A stretch of 64,000 nucleotides of DNA from JACDEA01 sp963742585 (GTDB taxonomy: Bacteria > Actinomycetota > Acidimicrobiia > Acidimicrobiales > JACDEA01), in the NCBI GenBank assembly GCA_963742585.1, contig CAVUMI010000009.1:1302001-1366000 (forward strand), written 5' to 3'. Each line of letters starts with the position of its first letter. The stretch's first letter is position 1. Under the pieces are notes generated by a model. It did no database searches. It saw only the letters and a list, made by a program, of their open reading frames with translations, and was not told where the DNA came from. The position numbers were made by a program, and so were the translations under genes. Shown piece after piece: positions 47,523-56,184 of this stretch.

Positions 47523-48218
47523 CAGGTAGTCAGCCCGCCGTCGATCGAGACGATGGAACCGCTCATGTAGCGCGACGCAGGTCGACGCGAGGAAGGAGAT
47601 CACGCCGGCCACCTCGTCAGCGGTGCAGAAGCCCATCGGCGTCGTCAAACGGCGCCAGCAGCTTGCGCGACCCGTCCTCGGGCGGCATGAAGGAGCCGAG
47701 GAGCGGCGTGTCGACGCCGCCCGGTGCGACGGCATTCACCCGCACGCCGCGCTCGAGGTATTCGAGCGACAGCGCCGCGAGTCAGCTGGACGACGCCGCC
47801 CTTCGACGCGCAATACGCCGCGCTGTACGGCTGGCCCATGAGTCCCGCCGTCGATGCCACGTTGACGATGGCGCCGCCGCCGTCGAGCAGGTGCGGCAAG
47901 CGTGGCCCGGCACATCAGAAACGAGCCGGTGAGGTTGACGGCGATCGTGCGGTTCCAGTCGTCGAGCGTCGCTTCGGTGGTGTGCTGGAACCGGCCGACG
48001 CCGGCGACGTTGCACAGCACCGTCGGGCGGCCGAGGTCCGCGGCCACTTGGGCGACGGTCGCGCCAACCTGCTCCTCGTCGCTCACGTCGCACTGGTACG
48101 GCGCATTCTTGATGTCGAGGCCGGCGACCGCGAAGCCATCCTTCTCGAGCCGCGCAAGCGTCGCGGCCCCCACGCCGCTGCCGGCCCCTGTAACGATGGC
48201 GACTCGCACACCCTTCAT
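47522..48218 (-). pseudogene. Short-chain dehydrogenase/reductase, several frameshifts
   Basis: Classical SDR of about 235 residues. N-terminal VRVAIVTGAGSGVGAATL (TGxxxGxG cofactor motif), DIKNAPYQCDVSDEEQV and CNVAGVGRFQ, then in other frames NVASTAGLMGQPYSAAYCAS (catalytic Ser, YxxxK with YCASKGG), VRVNAVAPGGVDTP, and MSGSIVSIDGGLTT at the end. Breaks near 47890, 47780, 47645 and 47570, each consistent with single-base insertions. ATG 48218 overlaps the ligase stop by 4 bases and follows a 29-base repeat that supplies its GGGAG ribosome site. Confidence 0.78.
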
Positions 48219-49709
48219 CTCCCGGTCGGCTCCGTCTCCGCCTCCGCGTGCCCTTGACGGAACCGATCCTGGAGTTCGAACTTGAGCACCTTGCCAGTTG
48301 GGTTCCGCGGTAGTGCATCAACGTGCTCGAGTTGCTCGGGCAGCTTCTGCGTCATCAGGCCCTGTTCCTTGAGGTAGCCGATCATCTCGGCGAAGGTGAT
48401 GTCGCCGACCACGACGGCACAGGCGCGCTCACCGGACGCCGGATCCGGAAGGCCGATCACCGCGGCGTCGCTGACCTTCGGATGTTGGAAGAGCAGGTCC
48501 TCGATCTCCTTGGCCGAGATGTTCTCGCCCTTGCGGATGATGACGTCCTTGACCCGCCCGGTGATGGTGAGCCAGCCACCCTCGTCCTGCGCGCCGAGGT
48601 CGCCGGTGCGGAAGTAGCCGTCCTCGTCGAAGGCATCGGCATCGAGCGCGCTGTCGAGGTAGCCCTTGAAGATCTGCGGGCCCTTGGCCCGGACCTCGCC
48701 GTCCACGAGCGAGGTCAACACCGGGGCTGGGTCGGCCCTCGGTGTTGGCCAGCTTGTCGGTCGGATCGTGGATCGCTGCACATGGTGAGGATGGGCGCTT
48801 CGGTCAGGCCATAGCCGGCCACGATCCCGACACCGCCCATCTCCTTGGCCATGTCGTAGTGAAGCTGCGGCGGCTTCGGCGCGCCGCCGCCCGAGAAGGC
48901 GCGGATGGCTGGGAACAGCGGCGTGCCCGGCTGCTCGCGCTGGGCGGCGAGGTAGGTCTGGTGGAAGAACGTGCCCGCGCCGGCCAGCGTGATGTCGTGC
49001 TTCTGGAAGAACGGGATCGCCACCGGCGGGGTCGAACGCCTCGACGATGTAGTGCGTGAGGCCGGTCTCGAGTCCGGCGACCAGCAGGTTGGCCGCCGCC
49101 GATGTGGGTGAACGGGAAGACGAAACCGTGACGGTCGTCCGCGCTCAGCTCGAGGCCTTCGATCATGCCCCGCGCCCCGGCGGCGATCGTGGCGTCGGTG
49201 TGCCTGGCGCCCTTGGGCTCGGCGGTGGTGCCCGACGAGAAGAACAACCAGCGGACCGCGTTCTCGTCCGCAGGGGGCGGCGGGAGGTCGAGCGGGATCG
49301 CCGTCGGGCAGCTCGCGGTCGCACACCAGCACGTCGGCTACGCCGATCTCCCGCACCATCGCCTCGTAGTCGAACCCCCGCCACGTCGACGGGACGATCA
49401 TCAGCTCGCGCGTTGGTCTGGCGCAGGACGAAGCCCACTTCCTTGGCCCGGTAGATCGGCAGGATCGGGTTCTGCACCGCTCCGAGCCGGGAAAGCGCGC
49501 CGACCAGGACGAACGACTCGATCCACGTCGGCAGCTGCCACGAGACATTCACGCCCGGACCGACACCGTGCCGCTGCAGTCCGGCAGCGGCCCGCACGCA
49601 CGCGTCGCGGTAGTCGCCGAAGGTCATCGATCCGCTCGTCCTCGTCGAGCAGCATCAGGTCGTCGGGATGGCTCTGCGCCCGCGCTTCGATCAGCTCCCA
49701 CAAGGTCAT
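48215..49709 (-). pseudogene. Acyl-CoA synthetase (AMP-forming), several frameshifts
   Basis: ANL ligase of about 495 codons. The frame changes about six times, but blocks survive: MTFGDYRDACVRAAAGLQRH, AVQNPILPIYRAKEVGFVL, MFFSSGTTAEPKGARHT (A3), GYGLTEAPI (A5), and a clean C-terminal 180 residues with GYFRTGDLGAQDEGGWLTIT, GRVKDVIIRKGENIS and the A10 lysine in NPTGKVLKFEL. It ends in AEAETEPTGR, encoded by the 29-base repeat that also ends the ligase at 50769. It would activate an acid produced by the alcohol dehydrogenase/SDR steps. Confidence 0.78.
48219..48247 (-). repeat. 29-bp repeat, copy 1
   Basis: GC-rich 29-base sequence, identical to 50785-50813. On the minus strand it reads GCGGAGGCGGAGACGGAGCC and then GACCGGGAG, encodes the last residues (AEAETEPTGR) of the upstream ligase, and its final GGGAG is the ribosome-binding site of the next gene's ATG at 48218. 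Confidence 0.75.
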
Positions 49710-50772
49710 GGGATCAATACTCCTCTCGCGAGTGCGCCGGACTTGAGGTCGGCGATGGCGAGCTCGACGTCTTCGAGCGGATACGTGCGGGACACGAGTT
49801 CGTCGAGCAACAGCTCCCCGCGCCGGTAGAGGTCGACCATCGAGCGGGACGTCGTGGTGCGGCCGGGCCGAGCCGTACCGGCAGCCGATGATGCCGCGGT
49901 CGACGTAGGCCAGTTGGTTGATCGGAATGCTGACTTCGGCGCCGGGCGGCGGCACGCCGAGGACGACGCATGTGCCGCCCCAGTCGAGGCAGTCGAACGG
50001 CGCGTCGGACCACCGCGGGATGTCCGACGCACTCGAAAGCCCAGTCGACCGGCGGCACCTCGGCGGTTTCACTGCCTCCCCCACCGGCGGGCTGGCTCGA
50101 GATGAAGTCGGTCGCGCCGAACTGGCGGGCCAGTGTCTCCTTCTCCGGCAACAGATCGACGGCGATGATGCGGCCCGCACCGGCAATGCGGGCGCCCTGG
50201 ATGACATTGAGGCCGATACCGCCGATGCCGAACACCGCGACCGACTGGCCCGGCTGGATGTTGGCCCGGTTGAGGGCAGCACCCACGCCAGTGAGCACTC
50301 CGCAGCCGATCAGGCAGGCCACGTTGAACGAGATGTCATCGGGAATCTTGATCGCCTGCACGGCTTGCACGACCGTGTACTCCGAGAACACCGACGTGCC
50401 CGCGAAGTTGTAGGCGGGCGTGTCGCCCACCGTGAACACCTTGCTGATGCGTCCCAAACTCGCCCGACACTGCGTGGGGATCCCACGCGCGCAGGCCGAG
50501 CAGCGCCCGCAGTTGGCGAGAGTGGCCAGCACCACATGGTCACCCGGCTTGACCTCGGTGACCGCGCTGCCGACCTCCTCCACGACGCCGGCGCCCTCGT
50601 GGCCCAGCACCGCGGGCGCCGGGTACTCGATGACCCGCTCGATCACACTCAGGTCGCTATGACAAAGCCCGGCGGCGCCGATCTTCACCTTGATCTCGGT
50701 GGGCCGTGGCGTCCGCACTTCGACGTCCTTGCTGACCTCGATGCCCTCACCCGTATACACGACGGCTCTCAT
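49706..50772 (-). CDS. NDMA-type zinc alcohol dehydrogenase, two frameshifts
   Basis: Medium-chain dehydrogenase of about 354 residues: GAAGLCHSDLSVIE (catalytic zinc Cys), GHEGAGVVEEVG, structural-zinc cysteines in NCGRCSACARGIPTQC, FGIGGIGLNVIQGA Rossmann motif, VVLGVPPPGAEVSI and C-terminal GELLLDELVSRTYPL. Two one-base insertions near 50035 and 49870. Paralogue of the gene at 30159. ATG 50772 overlaps the upstream ligase stop by 4 bases. It oxidises a primary alcohol, possibly with mycofactocin or bound NAD as cofactor; this is family inference. Confidence 0.85.
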
Positions 50773-52263
50773 CGCGCCCTTCCTCTCCCGGTCGGCTCCG
50801 TCTCCGCCTCCGCCTCCCTCAATACATATTTGAGGACCTTGCCACTGGCGTTCAGCGGCAGCGCGTCGACGATCTCGACACGGCGGGGCACCTTGTAGTT
50901 GGCCATCCGTTCACGCGACCAGCCGATGAGCTCGTCGGGATCGAACGGTCTGCCCCGGTCGCAGGATCACGAACGCCCGTCCCACCTCACCCAAACGCTC
51001 GTCGGGCATGCCGACCACCGCGGCCTGGCTCACCGCCGGATGCTGGGTCAGCACCTGTTCGATCTCGGCTGGGTAGGCGTTGAACCCGCCGACGATGTAC
51101 ATGTCCTTCTTGCGATCAGTGATCTTGAGATAGCCGCGGTCATCGATCTCGCCGATGTCGCCGGTGTGCAGCCAGCCATCGACGATCGTGGCCGCCGTCG
51201 CCTCCGGGTCGTCGAGATATCCCTGGGTGACGTTGTAGCCCTTGACGAGGATCTCGCCGTCGTCGGCAATGCGAGCCTCGGTGTCGGGGAGGGCGCGGCC
51301 CGACGTCGTCGCAATAGTTTCCGCGTCGTCCTCGGCTCGGCACATCGACACGGTGCCCGTGGACTCGGTGAGGCCGTAGGCGGTGATGATCGTCTCGTAG
51401 CTCAGTTCCTCGCGCATGCGCCGAATCATCTCGACCGGAATCACCGCCGCACCGGTCGCGCAGAGTCGCAGCGACGACAGGTCGTAGTTCGCCCGCTCGG
51501 GGTGATCGAGGATCTGTTGGTGCAAGGCGGGCGGGCCCGGAAGCATCGTGATCCGCTCGGCCGCGATCATCTCCATCACGCTGGTGGGCTCGAAAACCGC
51601 ATGCGGAATCGTGGTGGCGCCGCGCATGATCGCGGCGATGAAGCCGGCCTTGTAGCCGAAGGTGTGGAAGAAGGGATTGACCACGAGGTAGCGATCGCCC
51701 GGACGCAGGCCCATGATCCCGCTCCACTCGGCGAAGACCTGTGTGGTCTGCGCGTGTGTGGCCATCACCCCCTTCGGCTTGCCGGTCGTACCCGATGTGA
51801 AGATGACGTCGGAGAGGTCCTCCGGGCGCACGTCGGGGAGATCGACGGCCGGCCCGTCCATGGCGAGGAAGTCGGACAGCAGCGTGCCGCCGCACATTGC
51901 TTGATAGTCGACGCCGAGGAACTCGCCGACAGTGAGCACGAGCTGGGCCCCGCTCTTGTCGATGATGTACTGCGCCTCGTCGGCTTTGAAGCGCGTGTTG
52001 ATCGGCACCAGCACGCCGCCGGCGGCGGACACACCAAGCGCGGCGATCACCCACTGCCACACGTTGGGCGCCCAGATCGCCACCCGATCGCCCGGTTGCA
52101 CGCCGCTGGCTACCGCGTTGTACGCCGCCTGCTGGGCGCGATGGCCCATCTCGAGGAACGACAAGCGAAGGTCGCCGTCGACCAGTGCTTCGGCTTCGCC
52201 GTAGGTGGTCACCGCGGCGATCGCCATCGCCGGAATCGTCCGCGCCGCCGCCGGGTCGCTCAT
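50769..52263 (-). CDS. Acyl-CoA synthetase (FadD-type), one frameshift
   Basis: ANL ligase of about 497 residues: VIFTSGTTGKPKGVMATH (A3), PFFHTFGYKAG, AYGLTESTG (A5), WLHTGDIGEIDDRGYLKITD (A7), RKKDMYIVGGFNAYP (A8) and NASGKVLKYVL (A10 lysine) after a single inserted base near 50945. The set resembles FadD3-like and other long-chain ligases used in steroid-ring or fatty-acid catabolism. It ends with the 29-base repeat (AEAETEPTGRGRAR). The ATG at 52263 is 10 bases after hairpin B, whose position would place it in the 5' untranslated region. Confidence 0.87.
50785..50813 (-). repeat. 29-bp repeat, copy 2
   Basis: Identical to 48219-48247. It again forms the C-terminal coding end of an acyl-CoA ligase and lies just upstream of the next start codon (ATG 50772, with GAGAGGAAGGG between). 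A degenerate relative is at 23181-23210, at the start of the second ceramidase-like gene. Confidence 0.75.
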
Positions 52264-52272
52264 CGGTCACCA

Positions 52273-52319
52273 TTCTTGGCAGCAGTGAGGGCGCTACACG
52301 CCGTCACTGCTGCCAAGAA
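52273..52319. repeat. Perfect inverted repeat (hairpin B)
   Basis: TTCTTGGCAGCAGTGA (52273-52288) and its exact complement (52304-52319) make a 16-bp stem with a 15-base loop, 10 bases upstream of the ligase ATG at 52263 on the minus strand. It could end upstream transcription or control translation of the ligase; there is no U-tract. Arm sequence partly resembles hairpins A and C. Confidence 0.7.
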
Positions 52320-52422
52320 CGACCTGCCAGGACCATTGTGGTGCCGACGCTGAAGCGCGTACGGGTCGGATTCACCCTGACCGAGAGCGAGTTCGCGGGT
52401 GAAGCGGACCAAACCCGCTCCG

Positions 52423-52471
52423 ATTCTGGAGGCAATAGGTCGCTCATTAGGCGAGCTATTGCCTCCAGAAT
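52423..52471. repeat. Perfect inverted repeat (hairpin C)
   Basis: ATTCTGGAGGCAATAG (52423-52438) and its exact complement (52456-52471) form a 16-bp stem; inside, TCGC/GCGA pairs again around a 7-base loop. It begins 12 bases beyond the SDR stop (52484, minus strand). The GGAGGCA core is shared with hairpin A. Between C and B (52320-52422) I see no gene. Confidence 0.7.
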
Positions 52472-52483
52472 GAGGCGCTCGCG

Positions 52484-53171
52484 TCACCATGGCATCTGGA
52501 CGCCGCCATTGGGGCGGAGGATCTGGCCGGTCATGAACGACGACACGTCGGATGCGAGGAACATGATGGCGTTGGCGATGTCTTCGGGTTGGCCCGTTCG
52601 CCGGATGGGCTGCATCTTGCTCATCATGTCCTTCATGGCCTCGAAGTCGTCGTTGGCCTCGGTCATCGGCGTCTCGATCCAGCCCGGCGCCACCACGTTC
52701 ACCCGCACGCCCTTGCGGCCGATCTCGGTGGCCAGGTTGCGCGTGAGCTGTACCACGGCGGCCTTGCTCATCGCGTAGGCGGCGGTGCCCGCAGCACCGG
52801 TGTCGACCGCCCCCGACGCCACGTTGATGATGCTGCCGCTCCCCTGTTGAATCATGACGGGCGCCGCGGCCTGGCAGCAGTACAACGTACCCTTGAGATT
52901 GACGCGCGAGGATGCGGTCGAGCGCCTCGTCGGTCAACGACAGCACATCGCCGCGCGCGTAGATCCCGGCGACGTTGGCGAGTACGTCGAGCCGCCCGTG
53001 CGCGGCCACGGTCTCGGCGACGAACGCGTTGACCTGGTCACGATCGGAGATGTCGACGCCGGTGGCGATGTCCGCGCCCACCACTGTCGCGCCCGCTTCC
53101 TCCATCAGTCGGACCGTCGCCGCGCCGATCCCGCTCGCCGACCCGGTGACGACGGCGACCTTGCCGATCAT
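52484..53171 (-). CDS. Short-chain dehydrogenase/reductase, one frameshift
   Basis: Classical SDR of about 229 residues: KVAVVTGSASGIGAATVRLM (cofactor motif), DISDRDQV, LDVLANVAGIYARGD, INVASGAVDTGAAGTAAYA (catalytic Ser), YAMSKAAV (YxxxK), RVNVVAPGWIETPMT and TGQILRPNGGVQMPW. One inserted base near 52900. The start ATG 53171 has GGGTGAG before it. It is the first of the genes after IclR (52-base gap with a G/C hairpin), and is probably co-transcribed with the whole 56-to-42 kb run. Confidence 0.86.
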
Positions 53172-53177
53172 CTCACC

Positions 53178-53194
53178 CGGGGGCTGCGCCCCCG
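53178..53194 (-). repeat. Short G/C hairpin upstream of the SDR gene
   Basis: CGGGGGC-TGC-GCCCCCG, a perfect 7-bp stem with a 3-base loop, 7 bases before the ATG at 53171 and within the 52-base gap after the IclR stop. It is close enough to the ribosome site to affect initiation. Confidence 0.6.
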
Positions 53195-53223
53195 TACCCC
53201 ATCACCGTCCGGCTCGCTGGCGC

Positions 53224-54084
53224 TCACTCGGCCGGGGCCTTGCCGTGGATCGCCTTGGTGACGCGCCCGCTGGCCTCGGTGAGACGGGCCGCGAGGTCAG
53301 GCACCTGCTCGGCCCGAAGATCGTGGCGGAAGCCCATCAAGTTGAGCGACAACGCGACCCGACCGTCGGGCCCGAAAACGGGCGCGGCTACGTGACTCAA
53401 CCGGTAGCTGGCCGCGTGCTCGAGCTCGAGAAGCACGTACTCGTTGTGGCCGAGCTCCGAGAACGCGGTGCGACGGTCGCCCTCGGGCGTGATGAGGCCG
53501 CGCGCCGTCGGCACCTCGAGGCCCAAGGAATAGCCCCGCGAGCGCACGGTCTCGACCGCGTCGCGGTAGGGCCGCAACTCCTCGTCGGTGACGTTGGGCC
53601 CGAGCCGCCGCAGCCACTGGTCGATCTCGGCCGGCGACGACCAGGCCACGAACACGGTGCCGAGCGGCGGCACGAGCGGAATGCGGGCGCCTACCTGGAT
53701 GTGCAGGCCGAACGGCTCCGGGTCGCCCGAGGCGGCGAGGAACACGATCTCCTCACCGATGGCCGCACTGGCGATGCACCGCACCGCCAGCTCGTCGGCC
53801 AGCGCCTGCATTTCGCCCCGTGCGAAGTCTACGAACTCGTACTGGTGCACGGCGGCGGCGTTGCCCACTGCGATCACGGCGGGGCCAAGGGTGAAGGTCT
53901 TGTCGACCGGATGGCGCAGCACGTAGCCGGCCTCGGTGAGCGCCGTGAGCATGGCGTGGGCCGTCGCCTTGTTCAGGTCGAGCCGCCGGGCCAACTCCGA
54001 GAGCGACCACCACTCGTCCGGATGCGTCGAGAGGAAGTTGAGCAGCGCGACGGTGCGATCGACTGCCGGTGCGGGTCGGGCCAT
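53224..54084 (-). CDS. IclR-family transcriptional regulator
   Basis: 286 residues. N-terminal winged helix (AVDRTVALLNFLSTHPDEWW, SLSELARRLDLNKATAHAML, AGYVLRHPVDKTFTLGP) and the C-terminal IclR effector domain (VRCIASAAIGEEIVFLAASG, PPLGTVFVAWSS, RSRGYSLGLEVPTARGLI, SHVAAPVFGPDGRVALSLNL). It probably senses an organic acid or aromatic-type intermediate. It lies inside the operon it most likely controls; the palindrome in the promoter at 56148-56176 is a candidate site. Frame intact, unlike its neighbours. Confidence 0.9.
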   Translation of the reverse strand: MARPAPAVDRTVALLNFLSTHPDEWWSLSELARRLDLNKATAHAMLTALTEAGYVLRHPVDKTFTLGPAVIAVGNAAAVHQYEFVDFARGEMQALADELAVRCIASAAIGEEIVFLAASGDPEPFGLHIQVGARIPLVPPLGTVFVAWSSPAEIDQWLRRLGPNVTDEELRPYRDAVETVRSRGYSLGLEVPTARGLITPEGDRRTAFSELGHNEYVLLELEHAASYRLSHVAAPVFGPDGRVALSLNLMGFRHDLRAEQVPDLAARLTEASGRVTKAIHGKAPAE

Positions 54085-54093
54085 AGCGCGGCC

Positions 54094-54895
54094 CTACTGC
54101 CCCGGCATGGGGTACGGGAACTTGGCCGCCACCCCGCCGTCGACGATCAGCGTCTGGCCGGTCACATAGCCGGCGAGATCGGACATGAAGAACAGCAGCG
54201 GCCCGGCGATATCGGCCGGCAACGCCACCCGGCGAAGCGGGGTGTTGTCCTCATTCCGCTTCTTGCCGGCTTCATCGACATAGGCCGAGACCCGCGGCGT
54301 CCACACCATGCCGGGCGCAACCGCGTTCACGCGGATCTGGTCGCGTCCGAACTCGACGGCCGCCGACCGCACCAGAGACATCAAGGCCGCCTTGGCTGCG
54401 CCGTACGCCGCATGCATGGGCGCTGATGTCACTCCCGAGACCGAGGCCACGAACACCATGGCGCCGCCGCCAGTGTCTTTCATCGCCGCCGTCGCGTGTT
54501 GCATGGCGAGGAACGCGTGGCGCAACACGATGTCGAAGTGCCAGTTCCAGTTGTCGTCGTCGACCTCAGCCAGCGCGGCGTAGCGGGCCATGCCGACGAT
54601 GTCGACGACACCGTCGATTCGGCCCAGCGCATCGCGCGGCGTCGGCGAACAAGCGCGCCGATCGGTCGCGTTGGATGGCGTCGCCCGCCCAGGCGGTGCC
54701 GCCGACCTCCTTGGCGATGTCATTAGCCAGGTCTTCATCGAGATCGACGCAGAACGTGGATGCGCCCGCTTGTGCCAACGCGTGGGTGGCCTGACGGCCG
54801 ATCCCCTGCCCGGCGCCGATGACGACGATGCCCTTGCCGTCGAGACGAAGCTTGCCCGGGTAGTCGGGAACCTCGGAGTCGTCGCTCCGCGTCAC
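54094..54895 (-). CDS. Short-chain dehydrogenase/reductase, one frameshift
   Basis: SDR of about 267 residues: GKGIVVIGAGQGIGRQATHA (cofactor motif), FCVDLDEDLANDIAKEV, then in the next frame RIDGVVDIVGMARYAAL, FVASVSGVTSAPMHAAYGAA (catalytic Ser, YGAAK), RVNAVAPGMVWTP and TGQTLIVDGGVAAKF. One inserted base near 54645. The start is GTG 54895, two bases after the flavin-oxidoreductase stop. Ends 9 bases before the IclR start. It would reduce or oxidise a hydroxyl/keto group in the pathway. Confidence 0.85.
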
Positions 54896-54896
54896 C

Positions 54897-56081
54897 TCAG
54901 TCGATGATCCCGGACGCGAGATAGTCGGGGCTCGTGTTGGTCGACGGGAACACGCGCGCCTCGACTTCCACCTCGCGTTTGGCCAGCTCAGGGATGATCT
55001 CCTTGCCGAGCAGCTCGATGTTCTTCATCACTGCTTCGTGCGACAGGTGACCGAACTGGCTGTAGCAGATCAGCTGATCGACGCCCAGCTCCTGGTACTT
55101 GAGCATCTTCTCAAGGCACTGCTCGGGGTCGCCGACGATGATCATGTCCGCATCGCTGAACACTTTCGGATCCAATCCGTCCTCGGCCTGCTTGCGGAGG
55201 AGCGGGAAGATCGCGTCGTGCTCTTCCTGCGACATGTGGGGTAGCTCCCACTCGATGGTGAACTCAGCCAGGTTCTTGTACCACCACCACACCGAGTCCC
55301 AAATGCCGTTCTGCTCGGCTTGGGCCATCGACTCGGCGCAGTGCACCAGCGTGTAGGCCGCCACCTTGTTGGTGGTTACGCGCGTGATGGGTTTGGGCGC
55401 CATCGCCGCTTCGCGGTACTGCTGGATGTGCTTGGCCATCTTCTGGATGGGCTGCATGATCGAGAAGCTCAGAAGTCCGAGACCCAAACTGCCGGCCACC
55501 GCGGCGCTGCCGTCCGACGTCGCCGCCATCCAGCACGGGGGGTGCGGGTCCTGCACCGGCTTGGGCGTCACCATGCGGCGCGGGAACTCGAGGTACTTGC
55601 CGTGGAACTCGAAGTACTCGCTCTCCCACATGCCGACGACGGCCTGAATCGCTTCCTGCCATTGTTCGCGTGACGCTTCGCGATCGACGCCGAACGCGGT
55701 CTGCTCCATGGGCGTCGAGCGGCCCGTACCCCACTCGATCCGACCGCCGCTGAGGATGTCGGCGGTGGCGACCTTCTCGGCCACGCGCATTGGCGGCGTG
55801 AACGCGTGCGGCATGAGAGTCACGCCGAACCCGAGGCGGATGTTCTCGGTGCACTGGCTCAGCGCGCCGATGATGACCTCGGGCGCCGGCGAGTGGCTCC
55901 GGCCCTCGCGGAAGTGGTGCTCGACGTGCCAGGTGGTGTGGAACCCGAGCTTGTCGGCCAGCTTGATCTGCTCGATCGTCTCCTTGTAGGCCCGCTGCTC
56001 GGCGATGCGCTGGCCGTAGGGGTGCGGGCCGTCGTTCCACGGCTTGGGAACATCGATCTCGTAGAGCAGGTCGAGCTTCAC
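54897..56081 (-). CDS. LLM-class flavin-dependent oxidoreductase
   Basis: 394-residue bacterial-luciferase-like TIM-barrel monooxygenase: LDLLYEIDVPKPW, LADKLGFHTTWHVEHHFREG, LGFGVTLMPHAFTPPMRVAE, ILSGGRIEWGTGRSTPMEQT, and C-terminal MIIVGDPEQCLEKMLKYQEL with QFGHLSHEAV. Such enzymes use FMN or F420 to oxygenate ketones, terpenoids or hydrocarbons; here the surrounding SDRs and CoA ligases suggest Baeyer-Villiger-like or hydroxylating attack on a cyclic or branched substrate. GTG 56081 is chosen because the family begins near KLDLLYE; GGGAAAGAGAG lies upstream. First gene of the run, directly behind the promoter. Confidence 0.9.
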   Translation of the reverse strand: MKLDLLYEIDVPKPWNDGPHPYGQRIAEQRAYKETIEQIKLADKLGFHTTWHVEHHFREGRSHSPAPEVIIGALSQCTENIRLGFGVTLMPHAFTPPMRVAEKVATADILSGGRIEWGTGRSTPMEQTAFGVDREASREQWQEAIQAVVGMWESEYFEFHGKYLEFPRRMVTPKPVQDPHPPCWMAATSDGSAAVAGSLGLGLLSFSIMQPIQKMAKHIQQYREAAMAPKPITRVTTNKVAAYTLVHCAESMAQAEQNGIWDSVWWWYKNLAEFTIEWELPHMSQEEHDAIFPLLRKQAEDGLDPKVFSDADMIIVGDPEQCLEKMLKYQELGVDQLICYSQFGHLSHEAVMKNIELLGKEIIPELAKREVEVEARVFPSTNTSPDYLASGIID

Positions 56082-56147
56082 TTGGGCTCTCTTTCCCTTG
56101 AGGCGATCCGTTCGCGCCAGCAAACGCTAAATCGCAATGCCAAACGC

Positions 56148-56176
56148 AACCTAGAACAGGTTCCACAGACCGTCAA
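56148..56176 (-). promoter_or_regulatory. Sigma70-type promoter with embedded palindrome
   Basis: On the minus strand TTGACG (56176-56171), a 17-base spacer, and TAGGTT (56153-56148) form a good -35/-10 pair about 67 bases before the GTG at 56081. AACCT-GTTCT-AGGTT is a perfect 5+5 palindrome overlapping the spacer end and the -10, a likely repressor site (IclR is the candidate). Two GCGTTTG repeats follow in the leader. Confidence 0.65.
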
Positions 56177-56184
56177 GGGTCTTG

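Noticed and set aside
50899..52353. 484-codon open frame on the plus strand opposite the acyl-CoA ligase
   Set aside because: The ligase on the other strand carries all family motifs; the antisense frame reads as His/Arg/Asp-rich low-similarity sequence.
52975..54426. 483-codon plus-strand frame opposite the IclR gene
   Set aside because: The IclR protein is complete and conserved on the minus strand; the antisense frame spans two gene boundaries.
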